Assembly: GCA_021740785.1 (NCBI GenBank)
Contig: JAIOZI010000009.1
Coordinates: 37,575 to 101,574 of the forward strand
Source: Melioribacteraceae bacterium
GTDB taxonomy: Bacteria > Bacteroidota > Ignavibacteria > Ignavibacteriales > Melioribacteraceae
Reading direction: 5' to 3'
DNA length: 64,000 nt
Position numbers and translations under genes: made by a program. Positions 37,923 through 47,279 of this stretch are shown here, piece after piece. The notes beneath the pieces were generated by a model. That model was not told where the DNA came from. It saw only the letters and a program-made list of their open reading frames with translations, and searched no databases. Position 1 is the stretch's first letter; each line of letters opens with the position of its first letter.

Positions 37923-40358
37923 ATGCGCAACAATCAAAAAATAATAAATATCAATAAACTGCTTAAAGCCGGTATAGTCTTAATCGCTTTTCTAATTGCA
38001 GTAACATTCAGCGGATTTAGTAACCCTGTAAATTCTGCCTTCACAAATTTCATAAGACTTTCAACCGGTCCCGGCGAAATCGATTCCAACATCGTTATAA
38101 TTCACATTACAAACGACGATATTCAACAACTGGGCGGCTGGCCCATAAAGAGAAGTTATTATGCATTGCTGCTGAACCAATTAGCCGGACTTGGAGTAAA
38201 GCGTGTAGGCTTTGAAATTTTTCTTTCGGAAAACCTGGCAACTCAAAATATTTATAACGATTTGATTGTAAATGAATCAAAAAAAATAAAACGAGTTGTA
38301 TTTGGTTCAATCGCGGAAATTGTAGATGATAAAAATCTTCACGCGGAAAATATTAGGCTTCCGGTTACCGCTGAATTATCAGGTGATGTAATTACGGGTC
38401 ATCTCAATTTTATTCAAAATGATAATTTGTTAATCCCGTCAAAACTATCAATTAATGATTCAATTGAAACGGCTTTTTCGCTGAATCTAGTTATCGACAG
38501 CGTAAAAAATTTTAATAGATTAATACAACCGAACTTCTTTAACACCTGGACTGCTTACGAGAACTATTCATTGTTGAATATTTTATCGAAATTCACAAAA
38601 GATGAATTTATAAAAAATCAATGGCGGAATAAGATTGTACTTATCGGTGTAAGTGAAAACACTCTTGCAAAATCAGTAACAACATTTTACGACAAAGAAT
38701 TACCGGGCATCGGGATTCATGCATTTACGGTGGATAATATTTTGAACCACAGTGAATTGGTTTACGGATTTATTTTCATTCCGCTGCTATTCTTATTATT
38801 GCTGGTCTCATCAATTATATTTTTTGATAAAGCATCAAAACAATTATTAAACTTAGCAATCTTTACGGTGTCGACTTTTATCGCCGGATTAATAATGTTC
38901 ATCAACCATTACGTTTTTAATTATTCTGCAGTTCTGATTCCTCTGTTTGCAGCTTTTGTTTACGAATCCGTTATGTTTTTGATTAACAGGAATAAAGAAC
39001 TGGAGCAATTTGAGGATGAAAGCAAGGCGCTTAATAAACTTCTAAAAATGCGCGAACTGGAACTGGAAAATCTTCAAAATGAGCTGGGGAATTCGAAAAG
39101 CGCTGAAATGATTGAGCAGGTAGACTCGCTAAAAGAAGAAATAAAATTATTAAAGATTTCGAATAAAGATGAAGTGCCTGTTGAGAAGAGTCCCGGCGAT
39201 GCACAGATTTTTGAAGGAATTGTATTCAAGAGTAATGCAATGTATGAACTTGTTGAATCAATAAAAAAAGTAGCACCGACCGATGCTGCGTGCTTAATAC
39301 TTGGAGACAGCGGGAGCGGGAAAGAATTAGTTGCAAGAGCGCTCCATAATTTAAGCGGCAGAAGGGATAATAATTTTGTGGCAATTAACTGTGCGGCTTT
39401 GAGCGAAAGTTTACTTGAAAGTGAATTATTCGGACATGTAAAAGGAGCTTTTACAAATGCCGTAACCGATAAAAAAGGTTTATTTGAAGAAGCAGATAAG
39501 GGCACGATATTCCTTGATGAAATAGGCGAGACGAGCGAAAACTTCCAGGTAAAACTTCTACGAATATTACAAAGCGGCGAATATCAAAAGGTTGGTTCAA
39601 CAAGGCTTGACAAAGCGGATGTAAGAATAATAGCTGCAACAAATAAAGATTTGCTGAAGCTGGTAGACGAAAAAAAATTCCGCCGGGATTTATTTTACCG
39701 TCTGAATGTAATTATGCTGGGTCTTCCATCGCTGGAAAAAAGGAAAGATGATATTGAGATTCTTGCGGATTATTTTTTAAAGATTGAGAATGCCGAATTA
39801 AAACTTTCCCGCGCGGTAATTGATGCGCTAAATGAATATAACTTCCCCGGTAATGTTCGCGAGCTGCAGTCTATTATTAAACGAGCGGCAATTTTTGTCG
39901 GCGCTGAACAAAGGAATCTAATTCAACTTTCCGACTTACCGAAAGAAATAGCCAAGCTTAACAAAACCGGTTTGGATGTTTTAATTCTAGAATCGCTTCG
40001 GAATAAATCATTCAGCCATTCATCAATAAATGAAACTGCAAAAGAACTTGGCGATATAAGCCGAACAATTGTATCGGAAAATTTTAGAGGAATTATTTTA
40101 AGAGAATTATGTAATTCCGGATTTAACATTGAAGCCGCTGCAAAAGCGGTTACTAATTCCAATGATCAAGAGCAGAATGACCGGGTGAAATCTAAGGCGG
40201 AAATTTATCTTAAAAATCTACAAAAGGATTTAGCAAAACCTGAAACAAAAGATTTTGATTTGATGAAAGATAAATTTGCATCAAAATATAAAAATTTACC
40301 CCGCCGGTATCACAAGAATTTGGATGATACAATCAAATGGCTTATTCAGCATCAATAG
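37923..40358 (+). CDS. Membrane-bound sigma-54 activator with CHASE2 sensor
   Basis: An 811-residue transcription activator with an unusual layout. It has one N-terminal helix (about 13-32) and a periplasmic CHASE2 domain (about 40-280: IVIIHITNDDIQQLGGWPIKR and WRNKIVLIGVSENTLA). Three closely packed helices (about 280-355) and a coiled coil follow, then an AAA+ sigma-54 interaction domain. Walker A is GDSGSGKE (461-468) and Walker B is GTIFLDEIGE. The sigma-54-contacting loop reads GAFTNA (508-513) instead of GAFTGA. A long C-terminal region has a helical, possibly DNA-binding segment. It would couple an envelope signal directly to sigma-54 transcription without phosphorelay. The adjacent envelope genes are candidate targets. 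ATG 37923 is preferred over TTG 37920. Confidence 0.85.
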   Translation: MRNNQKIININKLLKAGIVLIAFLIAVTFSGFSNPVNSAFTNFIRLSTGPGEIDSNIVIIHITNDDIQQLGGWPIKRSYYALLLNQLAGLGVKRVGFEIFLSENLATQNIYNDLIVNESKKIKRVVFGSIAEIVDDKNLHAENIRLPVTAELSGDVITGHLNFIQNDNLLIPSKLSINDSIETAFSLNLVIDSVKNFNRLIQPNFFNTWTAYENYSLLNILSKFTKDEFIKNQWRNKIVLIGVSENTLAKSVTTFYDKELPGIGIHAFTVDNILNHSELVYGFIFIPLLFLLLLVSSIIFFDKASKQLLNLAIFTVSTFIAGLIMFINHYVFNYSAVLIPLFAAFVYESVMFLINRNKELEQFEDESKALNKLLKMRELELENLQNELGNSKSAEMIEQVDSLKEEIKLLKISNKDEVPVEKSPGDAQIFEGIVFKSNAMYELVESIKKVAPTDAACLILGDSGSGKELVARALHNLSGRRDNNFVAINCAALSESLLESELFGHVKGAFTNAVTDKKGLFEEADKGTIFLDEIGETSENFQVKLLRILQSGEYQKVGSTRLDKADVRIIAATNKDLLKLVDEKKFRRDLFYRLNVIMLGLPSLEKRKDDIEILADYFLKIENAELKLSRAVIDALNEYNFPGNVRELQSIIKRAAIFVGAEQRNLIQLSDLPKEIAKLNKTGLDVLILESLRNKSFSHSSINETAKELGDISRTIVSENFRGIILRELCNSGFNIEAAAKAVTNSNDQEQNDRVKSKAEIYLKNLQKDLAKPETKDFDLMKDKFASKYKNLPRRYHKNLDDTIKWLIQHQ

Positions 40359-40479
40359 ATTTGAATCAGCCTGGTTTCATTGTTTTCAGGCGTTTTGAAT
40401 AAAATTCCAGGCATTTTCAATTATTGCTGGAAACTCGTAAAATATTGTGGTAAAACGACTTACATCCGGCGGTTGATCG

Positions 40480-40494
40480 TGGCATGATTCGTGG
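40480..40494 (+). promoter_or_regulatory. Weak sigma-54-like -24/-12 site
   Basis: TGGCATG-ATTC-GTGG has a good -24 half (TGGCAyG) at correct spacing, but the -12 half GTGG departs from TTGC at two positions. It is considered only because it lies between a sigma-54 activator gene and the next gene. It may be chance. Confidence 0.2.
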
Positions 40495-40542
40495 TTCCTC
40501 CAAACCAGACGATCACAAACAACAAATTAGTAGGAGGAAAAA

Positions 40543-41487
40543 ATGAAGAAGTTAATTTTTGCAGCATTCTTAATGTCCCTGGTCTTATTTCTCAGTTCAT
40601 GTCAAAAAGAATCTACAATTACAAATCCTGAAGATGAACCGACAACAGATCAGGAAGCAATGTTAAAACTGGTTGAGGAGGATGAAAACATTCAATCATT
40701 CGAGCCCAACTATAATGAAGATGATGCAATGAGCTTGATAGGAAAAGTTGCTACAGAGATTTTTCCGGTTAGGGTCGGACAAAGAATGACTTCCATTTCA
40801 CGTAATCTTGATGTTACATTCGACGGCGACTCCGCATACGGAGTGTTAACACATTCATTCGAAGGCATACTATTTATTGCCGCTTCATATGATTCCGTCG
40901 ACTTTACCGATTCGGCTGCAGTTGATACGGTTCTTCAAAAACCGTTCTCTACAACTGTAACCAGAAACATAATTTTCGAAAAAATCGCCAATACCAGGTT
41001 CCCCCTGCGCAACTGGAGAATTGTTGCCATCTCTTTACCTGAAGGCGGAACTGCCGATGACAATATAGAAATAACTAAACTGACGGTATTTACACCCAAC
41101 GGCGATTCAATAGAGGTTACAAATCCAAACGGGTATTATCTTGAAAAATTCCCGGGTATCCGGAGACAAATTCCTGTGTTGTATCGTTTCCAGGAAGTTA
41201 GAGTAAAAGTTGAACTGAGAAGTAAATACCCGGATAATGATTTTGTAAGCTTAACCTACGGCGCTATTCCAGGCGGCAGACATTACCGCGCAAAGAAACT
41301 GTTCGAGATTGTCAGCAGCGATTTCGACGGTGAGTTTTACAACAGGGTATATGAACAAACATGGATTACACGTCAGCACCGTGGACCTAAACATGCAATC
41401 ATAAACGCATTGCCTTACCAAGTTCTGCACGACGATGCGGCTGATGTTGAGGTGAGCACCTGGGGAATGCCTTACATTGTTCGTTGA
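40543..41487 (+). CDS. Lipoprotein of unknown function
   Basis: A 314-residue secreted lipoprotein. The signal is MKKLIFAAFLMSLVLFLSSC with the lipobox cysteine at 20, followed by an acidic linker (EDEPTTDQEAMLKLVEEDE). The rest is beta-rich, with aromatic and Asp/Gly turns and no catalytic motif I recognise. The ribosome site TAGGAGGA is the strongest in this part of the window, which suggests high expression. It is followed by a clear terminator, so it forms its own unit behind the sigma-54 activator. Function is unknown; a structural or surface role is plausible. Confidence 0.75.
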   Translation: MKKLIFAAFLMSLVLFLSSCQKESTITNPEDEPTTDQEAMLKLVEEDENIQSFEPNYNEDDAMSLIGKVATEIFPVRVGQRMTSISRNLDVTFDGDSAYGVLTHSFEGILFIAASYDSVDFTDSAAVDTVLQKPFSTTVTRNIIFEKIANTRFPLRNWRIVAISLPEGGTADDNIEITKLTVFTPNGDSIEVTNPNGYYLEKFPGIRRQIPVLYRFQEVRVKVELRSKYPDNDFVSLTYGAIPGGRHYRAKKLFEIVSSDFDGEFYNRVYEQTWITRQHRGPKHAIINALPYQVLHDDAADVEVSTWGMPYIVR

Positions 41488-41517
41488 TTCATTGTTACAA
41501 CTCCTGTTTGTAACCGG

Positions 41518-41546
41518 GATGCCGGGTTGTACCGGCATCTCTTTTC
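41518..41546 (+). terminator. Rho-independent terminator after lipoprotein gene
   Basis: Perfect 8-bp stem GATGCCGG / CCGGCATC (41518-41525, 41532-41539) with a 6-nt loop, followed by TCTTTTC. It separates the lipoprotein gene from the next three-gene unit. Confidence 0.8.
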
Positions 41547-41648
41547 TAATTTGTAGTAATGTAAATTTTCTTATGATTTAATTGCGTTAATTTCTTTGCA
41601 TCTTTTATTTTGTTGAAAACAGAAAAAATATTTTGATATTTTAAAAAC

Positions 41649-42554
41649 ATGAAGAACTTTAATTCCTATATCGTATTAATATTCATTGCAGTTTTTGCTG
41701 CTGCATGCGGCGATCCTGCTCCAACAGAGCTTACGCCAATCGATTATGCTGAAGAAGAAAGCGTTGAGATTGAACAAATTTCACCATCACCCGGAGAAGT
41801 TGTTTATACAACGGGATATGATTCTACCGGTATCTGGGAACCTGTTCCGCCGCGCGCTTCAATTGTAAACATAACGGGCGTAAAGTATACGAATAAGAAC
41901 GGAACCTTAAAACTTGGTTATGCGTATGCTTTATTCAGTGATAAGAGCAGACCGATGTTTAATCCTTTCGGAAGGTTAATCGGTTACCGCACAAGATATG
42001 TCGGTAGAATCAGTTTCGACTCCGATACAGCGGCTGTTTTATTGCACCGTATCAAATATTTCGATAGGAGAGGAATCCGCGATACATTAGCCGGGGTTAA
42101 ATATGTGTATTCATTTAATAGAAACGGGAAGAGTTTTCCCTACGGTGAAAATGTTGATTTTAAACTAGAGATTAACCGTTCAAACATAATCGAATTCCCT
42201 ATACCTGCTCCCGAGGAAATTACAGGGAAACTGGTTGTAACTGGTTCAAGAAGCGAAGGAAATCTAAAAGCCGAACTTAATTGGACTGCGGTTAACGGTG
42301 TACCTATCTACATCATAGTTGGCGGAGTTTTAAAATCAAGTAATGAATATTTCCCGGTATATAGAATTAAGGTAAGAGACACAGGCAAATTGAAAATACC
42401 TCAAAGTTTACTGAAAAGTTTCCCGTTTCATAAATTCAACAAAATCACTTTTACGCTTATCCGTAGATATATTAAAGATGTTTCAACAAGATCAATAGAC
42501 GACAATTATATCATTGCACAAAGTATTCATAACATATCGATCGATATTCCATAA
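41649..42554 (+). CDS. Lipoprotein of unknown function (beta-rich)
   Basis: A 301-residue lipoprotein with signal MKNFNSYIVLIFIAVFAAAC and lipobox cysteine at 20. The N-terminal third is acidic and proline-rich (EEESVEIEQISPSPGEVV). The rest is predicted beta, with many R-Y/F-D patterns, and I find no known domain. It is first of three closely linked envelope genes: the next frame starts 41 bases before its stop. That overlap points to co-translation with the beta-barrel/transglutaminase protein and hence a shared complex or pathway. Confidence 0.7.
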   Translation: MKNFNSYIVLIFIAVFAAACGDPAPTELTPIDYAEEESVEIEQISPSPGEVVYTTGYDSTGIWEPVPPRASIVNITGVKYTNKNGTLKLGYAYALFSDKSRPMFNPFGRLIGYRTRYVGRISFDSDTAAVLLHRIKYFDRRGIRDTLAGVKYVYSFNRNGKSFPYGENVDFKLEINRSNIIEFPIPAPEEITGKLVVTGSRSEGNLKAELNWTAVNGVPIYIIVGGVLKSSNEYFPVYRIKVRDTGKLKIPQSLLKSFPFHKFNKITFTLIRRYIKDVSTRSIDDNYIIAQSIHNISIDIP

Positions 42555-44538
42555 AAAAGTTTTTACGTTAATTTTTTTTATAATTACCATGAACGTAAAT
42601 TTATTATATGGACAAAGCACATTCAACCCGTTCGGGAATAATTCAATTCTGCTTCCGAATTTCAGGTTAAATACACTTGAAATGAATACACAAAATTATT
42701 CTCCTGCATCGGATTGGGAAATCGGCTTTGCGGTTGGTTTGTACAATTCCCCTGCTATTGCAGGAAACTTATCTTTAATCTCAATATCAAAAAAAATATC
42801 GGATCATTATTTTTACTTGCGGTACACACCGGGATTTCAGAAAGCTTTTTCCTTTAGATCGGGCACACAAATTTTGGTTTCCAATTCCCAGCAGGTTGAA
42901 TCTGAACTAAAGACAAGAATAGATTACAATGATAATTTCGGGCTCGGGTATGCATACAATATTTCAGGTAATCTTAGCGCGGGTTTGTCTGTCAGGTATT
43001 TAAATCAAAAAACACAGAACGATATCCCCGTGCTTGTTTCTGATACTGTAAGTTACATTATCGCCGAAACGGAAGAGTTGGAAAGGAAATACTGGATCGG
43101 CGATATCGGGATAATGTATAATTTGAAAAATAAAATTGCGTTAGGAATTCAAACTAAAAACATGATTGTAAGCATTGATGAATCCGGCGCAGTTGACGGA
43201 AACAATTACAGCCTCCGGACCCCGAAAGGTGCAGCGTTTTACTTTGATTACCTGCCTGCTGAAAATGTTTCGCTGAACGGCATATTCGAAACGGATTTAG
43301 CTTTAAGTCTTGGAACGGTTTTTAGTTTTGATTTTTATAACGGCAGTTTATCTTTCGGGTGTAACCTGCTTCATGATAAATATCAATCGCCATTTATCAA
43401 CAGCGTGTCCCCGTCAATTAATTACAGCAGCAATCTATTTTCGGTTACTCTTTCCGGTGTAAAATATTTTACCGGTAGAAAAGGCAATCTTGATCTAAAT
43501 AAATTTATTGTTGAAAGAATTGAAAATGTAAATAATAATCGATTCAGTTACGACAGGGCTTATCTATCTATTAACATTGCTTTATCATTTAAATCCGAGC
43601 AGCGGTTAAAAATACTTGAAGCAGAAATATTGAAGGAGATTCATCCTACCTTGGTTGATACATATCTTTATGAACCGTTTGCCAAAGCTCAAGTTATAAA
43701 CCTAACCGGTGAAAAGCTGCGGGTAATTCCCTCGGCGAAAATTGATTTGATAAACGATGGATTTGTTCAATCGCAATCCGTTGTTGCTAACGCGCATGAT
43801 ACAGTTTATGTGCCGTTTTATATTTCAATACCCGAAGATGCTGAAATAAAGAAAAGAGATATTTATCAAGTGCGGCTTTTAATTGCCAGCGGTAAGACAG
43901 AAAATGATGACGAAATTCAAAAATCAATTTTAGTGAATGATAGAAACAGTTGGGATGGTAATGTGCGTAACCTAAAATATTTTGTGAGCAGTTCGTATAG
44001 TCTTTCAAGAAAAATTGTTTCGGAATATTTAAAGGTAAATAAAGGGAAAATTTCTGATGATCGTCGTCTGGATATATTCGAAAAAACAAAAAAGATTTTT
44101 GATGAATTTATTAAGCAGATGACGTACGTCTCCGATCCCCGCGCAACGAAGGAATACGTTCAATTCCCGCTTCAAACTATCCAATTAAAAGGCGGCGATT
44201 GCGACGATTTGAGTGTGGCATTTGCTTCGTTTCTTGAAAGTATCGGCATACAAACTGCTTTCGTAGATTACAAAAACAGTGAGGCGGTAAATCATGTTAA
44301 TGTGATGGTTAACTTGGAACTAAAACCGGTAGAGGCTTCACTCATTACAAAAAATGATAAAAAATATTTTCTACGGAAAAACAGTAAGGGAGAAGATGAA
44401 ATTTGGCTTCCGCTTGAAATGACATCGCTTACTGATTTTGAAACCGCGTGGGAATTGGGTTCAGCAAAATTTTATAAAGAGGCTATTTCCGGTATGGGAC
44501 TAATTAAAGGCGATGTTGAAATAATTGATATCTACTAG
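42514..44538 (+). CDS. Outer-membrane barrel-like protein with C-terminal transglutaminase-like domain
   Basis: A 674-residue exported protein. The signal peptide (KKVFTLIFFIITMNVNLLYGQ) is followed by about 330 residues of alternating beta-strand pattern typical of an outer-membrane porin-like domain. A linker follows, then a C-terminal domain with a papain/transglutaminase-type core: GGDCDDLSVAFASFLESIGI carries the cysteine and NHVNVMV the histidine, with an aspartate soon after. Such domains cross-link or cleave peptides; activity is not proven. The start is uncertain: TTG 42514 lies inside the upstream gene, and ATG 42589 would remove the signal. The fusion is unusual. Neighbours are the overlapping lipoprotein gene and the FecR-like gene 10 bp later. 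Confidence 0.7.
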   Translation: MHKVFITYRSIFHKKVFTLIFFIITMNVNLLYGQSTFNPFGNNSILLPNFRLNTLEMNTQNYSPASDWEIGFAVGLYNSPAIAGNLSLISISKKISDHYFYLRYTPGFQKAFSFRSGTQILVSNSQQVESELKTRIDYNDNFGLGYAYNISGNLSAGLSVRYLNQKTQNDIPVLVSDTVSYIIAETEELERKYWIGDIGIMYNLKNKIALGIQTKNMIVSIDESGAVDGNNYSLRTPKGAAFYFDYLPAENVSLNGIFETDLALSLGTVFSFDFYNGSLSFGCNLLHDKYQSPFINSVSPSINYSSNLFSVTLSGVKYFTGRKGNLDLNKFIVERIENVNNNRFSYDRAYLSINIALSFKSEQRLKILEAEILKEIHPTLVDTYLYEPFAKAQVINLTGEKLRVIPSAKIDLINDGFVQSQSVVANAHDTVYVPFYISIPEDAEIKKRDIYQVRLLIASGKTENDDEIQKSILVNDRNSWDGNVRNLKYFVSSSYSLSRKIVSEYLKVNKGKISDDRRLDIFEKTKKIFDEFIKQMTYVSDPRATKEYVQFPLQTIQLKGGDCDDLSVAFASFLESIGIQTAFVDYKNSEAVNHVNVMVNLELKPVEASLITKNDKKYFLRKNSKGEDEIWLPLEMTSLTDFETAWELGSAKFYKEAISGMGLIKGDVEIIDIY

Positions 44539-44548
44539 GAGAAAAAAA

Positions 44549-45250
44549 ATGAAATCGTATGTATCACAACAATATTCCTTACTCTTAATCTTTCTCTTAC
44601 TTCCACTTTCCAATTACTACGCGCAATCATTTGTTGTAGAAAAAATTTCCGGTGATGTTAAAGTTCAGCGCGGTACAAATGAGGAATGGGAAAACGTGAC
44701 GGTTAATCAAACTCTTAACGGGGAAGATGTTCTGCTTACCGGGATAGATGCATTCATTCAATTGAACCGTGACGGTGATAGATTTATTTTAAAAGATAAT
44801 TCCGCGCTCGGATTGAATTATGTTAAATCAATTTCAATAAATGATTTGCTGCTTGCTTTAGCCCGGGAAGATATTAGGAATCTGCATAATATAAATGGCG
44901 ATGATGGAACGAAAAACACGGCAGTTTATGGTGAAAAGATTGTGGATGCTGATTTAACTCAGCCTGCACAATCGGATTTCGGGTTAAAAAAATTGAACGG
45001 CGCAATTCAGTTGGCAGAGAATGGATTTAAAGAAACATCCATACTTGCTGCTAGAGAAACATACAGGAAGTATCCATCAACAAAATCAAAAATAGAATTG
45101 AGAATGGTGTTCGCAAATATATTGAGTGGATTGAAAATTTTTGACGAAGCGATTGCCGAATTGAATGATATGAAAAAATATGCTTCGCAAAGCGAACTTG
45201 AAATAATTGATGGAAAAATCAGTGAGATATATATGAAAATCGGTAAATGA
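44549..45250 (+). CDS. FecR-like domain protein with helical repeat tail
   Basis: A 233-residue exported protein. It has a signal peptide (SLLLIFLLLPLSNYYAQ), then a FecR-type beta domain (SGDVKVQRGTNEEWENV, GEDVLLTG, FIQLNRDGDRFIL). A helical C-terminal part looks like degenerate TPR (ETYRKYPSTKSKIELRMVFANIL). ATG 44549 is chosen because TAGGAG sits about ten bases upstream; the TTG at 44525 inside the preceding gene gives a poor signal. FecR-like exported proteins are often found beside CHASE2 receptors, and a CHASE2 activator lies four genes upstream. It may act as the periplasmic reporter for that sensor. Confidence 0.75.
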   Translation: MKSYVSQQYSLLLIFLLLPLSNYYAQSFVVEKISGDVKVQRGTNEEWENVTVNQTLNGEDVLLTGIDAFIQLNRDGDRFILKDNSALGLNYVKSISINDLLLALAREDIRNLHNINGDDGTKNTAVYGEKIVDADLTQPAQSDFGLKKLNGAIQLAENGFKETSILAARETYRKYPSTKSKIELRMVFANILSGLKIFDEAIAELNDMKKYASQSELEIIDGKISEIYMKIGK

Positions 45251-45808
45251 TTGGATTTGATTGTAGGTTATTGAGTTATTGTGTTATTATGTTATTGAGT
45301 TATTAAGAGAATAAGATGTAAAAACGCATGGGGCAAAAGGCAAAGGCGAAAGATTTTAACAGCTAAAAAAGTCGAGAATTCGGAATTCGTTTATCCACAA
45401 AATCCTTCAATCCGCAATCCACAAATTCAATCATCCACCAGTCCAAAAATCTGTTAATATTTACCAACCGAAGCCTTGGCGGAGGTTGGCGCAAATTCGG
45501 TAATCCGAAAATTCGATTATTCGCAAATTCGAAAGTCCGTCTTTCAAAACACCTTTCTCGCAACGGCGCAGCGAACGCAACGTATTTGAAATACAAATGA
45601 TCATTCAGCAACCCCACCTACGCTTAAGAACCAGCTCCCACCTACACTTAAGAACCAGCTCTCACCTACACTTAAGAACCAGCTTCGGTGGACAGGTCGG
45701 TGGACAGGTCGGTGGGCAAGTCGGTGGGCAGGCAGAAACCAAAATCCATCCATCTTTTCATCCGCCAATCCAATCACCCGATCACCCAATCATTCACCCA
45801 TGATTTCT
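45251..45808. repeat. Low-complexity and tandem-repeat intergenic block
   Basis: No gene is supported in 558 bp. It begins with GTTATTGAGTTATT-type repeats (45265-45305), then words built on AATTCG and AATCC (45366-45545). Three copies of a 23-bp unit (CCACCTACGCTTAAGAACCA core, 45615-45682) follow, then four 12-bp units of GGTGGACAGGTC type (45684-45732). The last two families recur in reverse orientation at 50853-50922. Open frames on both strands here are by-products of the repeats. Confidence 0.75.
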
Positions 45809-47263
45809 CTATCCTTTAATCACTCCAACCGGTTTTATCTTTGCAACTTTTGTACTTATTCCGGCAAGGTGCATAACATCAACAACTTCCGAAACATCCT
45901 TATAAGCGTTTGGCATCTCTTCGGCAATTGTTTTGTAACCTTTTGCTTGAATTTCAATTCCCCTTTTATTCATTTCGCCGATAAGATCCTTTCCTTTTCC
46001 GGCTTTTAATGCTTTATGCCTGCTTTGAACTCTCCCGGCTCCGTGACATGAACTGCCGAATGTTTCCGACATTGATTTTTCGGTACCGGCAGAAACAAAA
46101 GAATAGCGTCCCATATCACCTGGAATTAAAACCGGCTGCCCTGTTGATTGATATACCTCGGGAATATCTTTATGTCCCGGCGGAAAAGCTCTGGTCGCGC
46201 CTTTACGATGAACACATACTCTTTTCATCTCCCCGTCGATATTGTGTGTCTCGATTTTTGCGATGTTATGACACACGTCATAAATCAATTCAAATTTCAA
46301 CTCGCTTTCGGAAATGTTTAGAGTTTTTTGCAGACTTTTTTTCGCAAGATGCATTATCACCTGCCGGTTATTCCATGCAAAGTTCGCAGCGCATCTCATC
46401 GCAGAAAGATAATTATGACCTTCCGACGAATTTATAGGCGCACATGCCAATTGTTTATCGGGAAGATTAAATCCAAATCTTTCCCCGGCTTTGACTAAAA
46501 CTTTTAGATAATCATCACAAACCTGGTAACCTAAACCGCGTGAACCGGTATGAATCATTATTACAATTTGATTTTTAAAGAGTCCGAGCACTTCCGCTTT
46601 TTGCTCATCAAAAATTTCATCTACCACATCAATTTCGAGAAAGTGATTACCCGATCCGAGAGTTCCCGCCTGATCCTGACCGCGTTCAATTGCCCTATCG
46701 CTAAGTAAAGATGGATCTGCATTTTCCATCTTCCCTTTTTCTTCTGTTTTAGTGATATCATCATCGGTGCCGAATCCCTGAGCAACTGCCCATTGTGAAC
46801 CGTTGACTAATATGCTTCTAATTTCTTTGGAAGATAATTTTCTGATTGCTCCGCTTGCACCGACCCCGGTTGGAATATCTTTGAATAAATTCTCAACAAG
46901 TTTCTTAATTCTTTTCTGCACATCATTTTGAGTAAGGGAAGTTCTTGCTAATCTAACACCGCAATTAATATCATAACCGACACCGCCGGGAGAGATTACG
47001 CCTTCATCAAGATCCGTTGCAGCAACGCCGCCGATCGGGAAACCGTATCCCCAATGAATGTCCGGCATTGCCAAACTGTATTTTTGAATTCCCGGCAGAT
47101 GCGCGACGTTAACAACCTGTTTAATTGCTTCATCGTTTTGCAAGGTAGTTTCAAGCATTTTTTGTGATGTATAAATTCTGCCCGGTACCAGCATCCCGCC
47201 GAATTTAGGAATTTCCCAAATTTGATCACTGATTCTGTTTACTTCTATTCCGCTTATTTTCAT
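45809..47263 (-). CDS. rtcB: RNA-splicing ligase RtcB
   Basis: A 484-residue GTP-dependent RNA ligase that joins 2',3'-cyclic phosphate or 3'-phosphate ends to 5'-OH ends. Metal and guanylate residues are visible in GYDINCGVRL (Cys/Asp), GSGNHFLEID, CHNIAKIETH and the guanylylated-histidine region CVHRKGATRAFPPG. The end VDVMHLAGI...KVAKIKPVGVIKG is typical. The ATG at 47263 is preceded by GGGAG; the longer frame to 47290 reads through that site. It lies 16 bp downstream of archease, its activating factor. The physiological role is RNA repair, or tRNA repair after nuclease toxins; several PIN, RelE-like and MazF toxins occur in this window. Confidence 0.96.
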   Translation of the reverse strand: MKISGIEVNRISDQIWEIPKFGGMLVPGRIYTSQKMLETTLQNDEAIKQVVNVAHLPGIQKYSLAMPDIHWGYGFPIGGVAATDLDEGVISPGGVGYDINCGVRLARTSLTQNDVQKRIKKLVENLFKDIPTGVGASGAIRKLSSKEIRSILVNGSQWAVAQGFGTDDDITKTEEKGKMENADPSLLSDRAIERGQDQAGTLGSGNHFLEIDVVDEIFDEQKAEVLGLFKNQIVIMIHTGSRGLGYQVCDDYLKVLVKAGERFGFNLPDKQLACAPINSSEGHNYLSAMRCAANFAWNNRQVIMHLAKKSLQKTLNISESELKFELIYDVCHNIAKIETHNIDGEMKRVCVHRKGATRAFPPGHKDIPEVYQSTGQPVLIPGDMGRYSFVSAGTEKSMSETFGSSCHGAGRVQSRHKALKAGKGKDLIGEMNKRGIEIQAKGYKTIAEEMPNAYKDVSEVVDVMHLAGISTKVAKIKPVGVIKG

Positions 47264-47279
47264 TTCATCATCTCCCTTC

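Noticed and set aside
40480..40494. Strong claim of a sigma-54 promoter
   Set aside because: Only the -24 half matches well; the -12 half is GTGG. Listed as a weak site, not as evidence of regulation.
45597..45803. Open frames on both strands with repeated arginine/histidine/serine blocks
   Set aside because: They are translations of tandem DNA repeats, open on both strands because the unit lacks stops; no coding signal.
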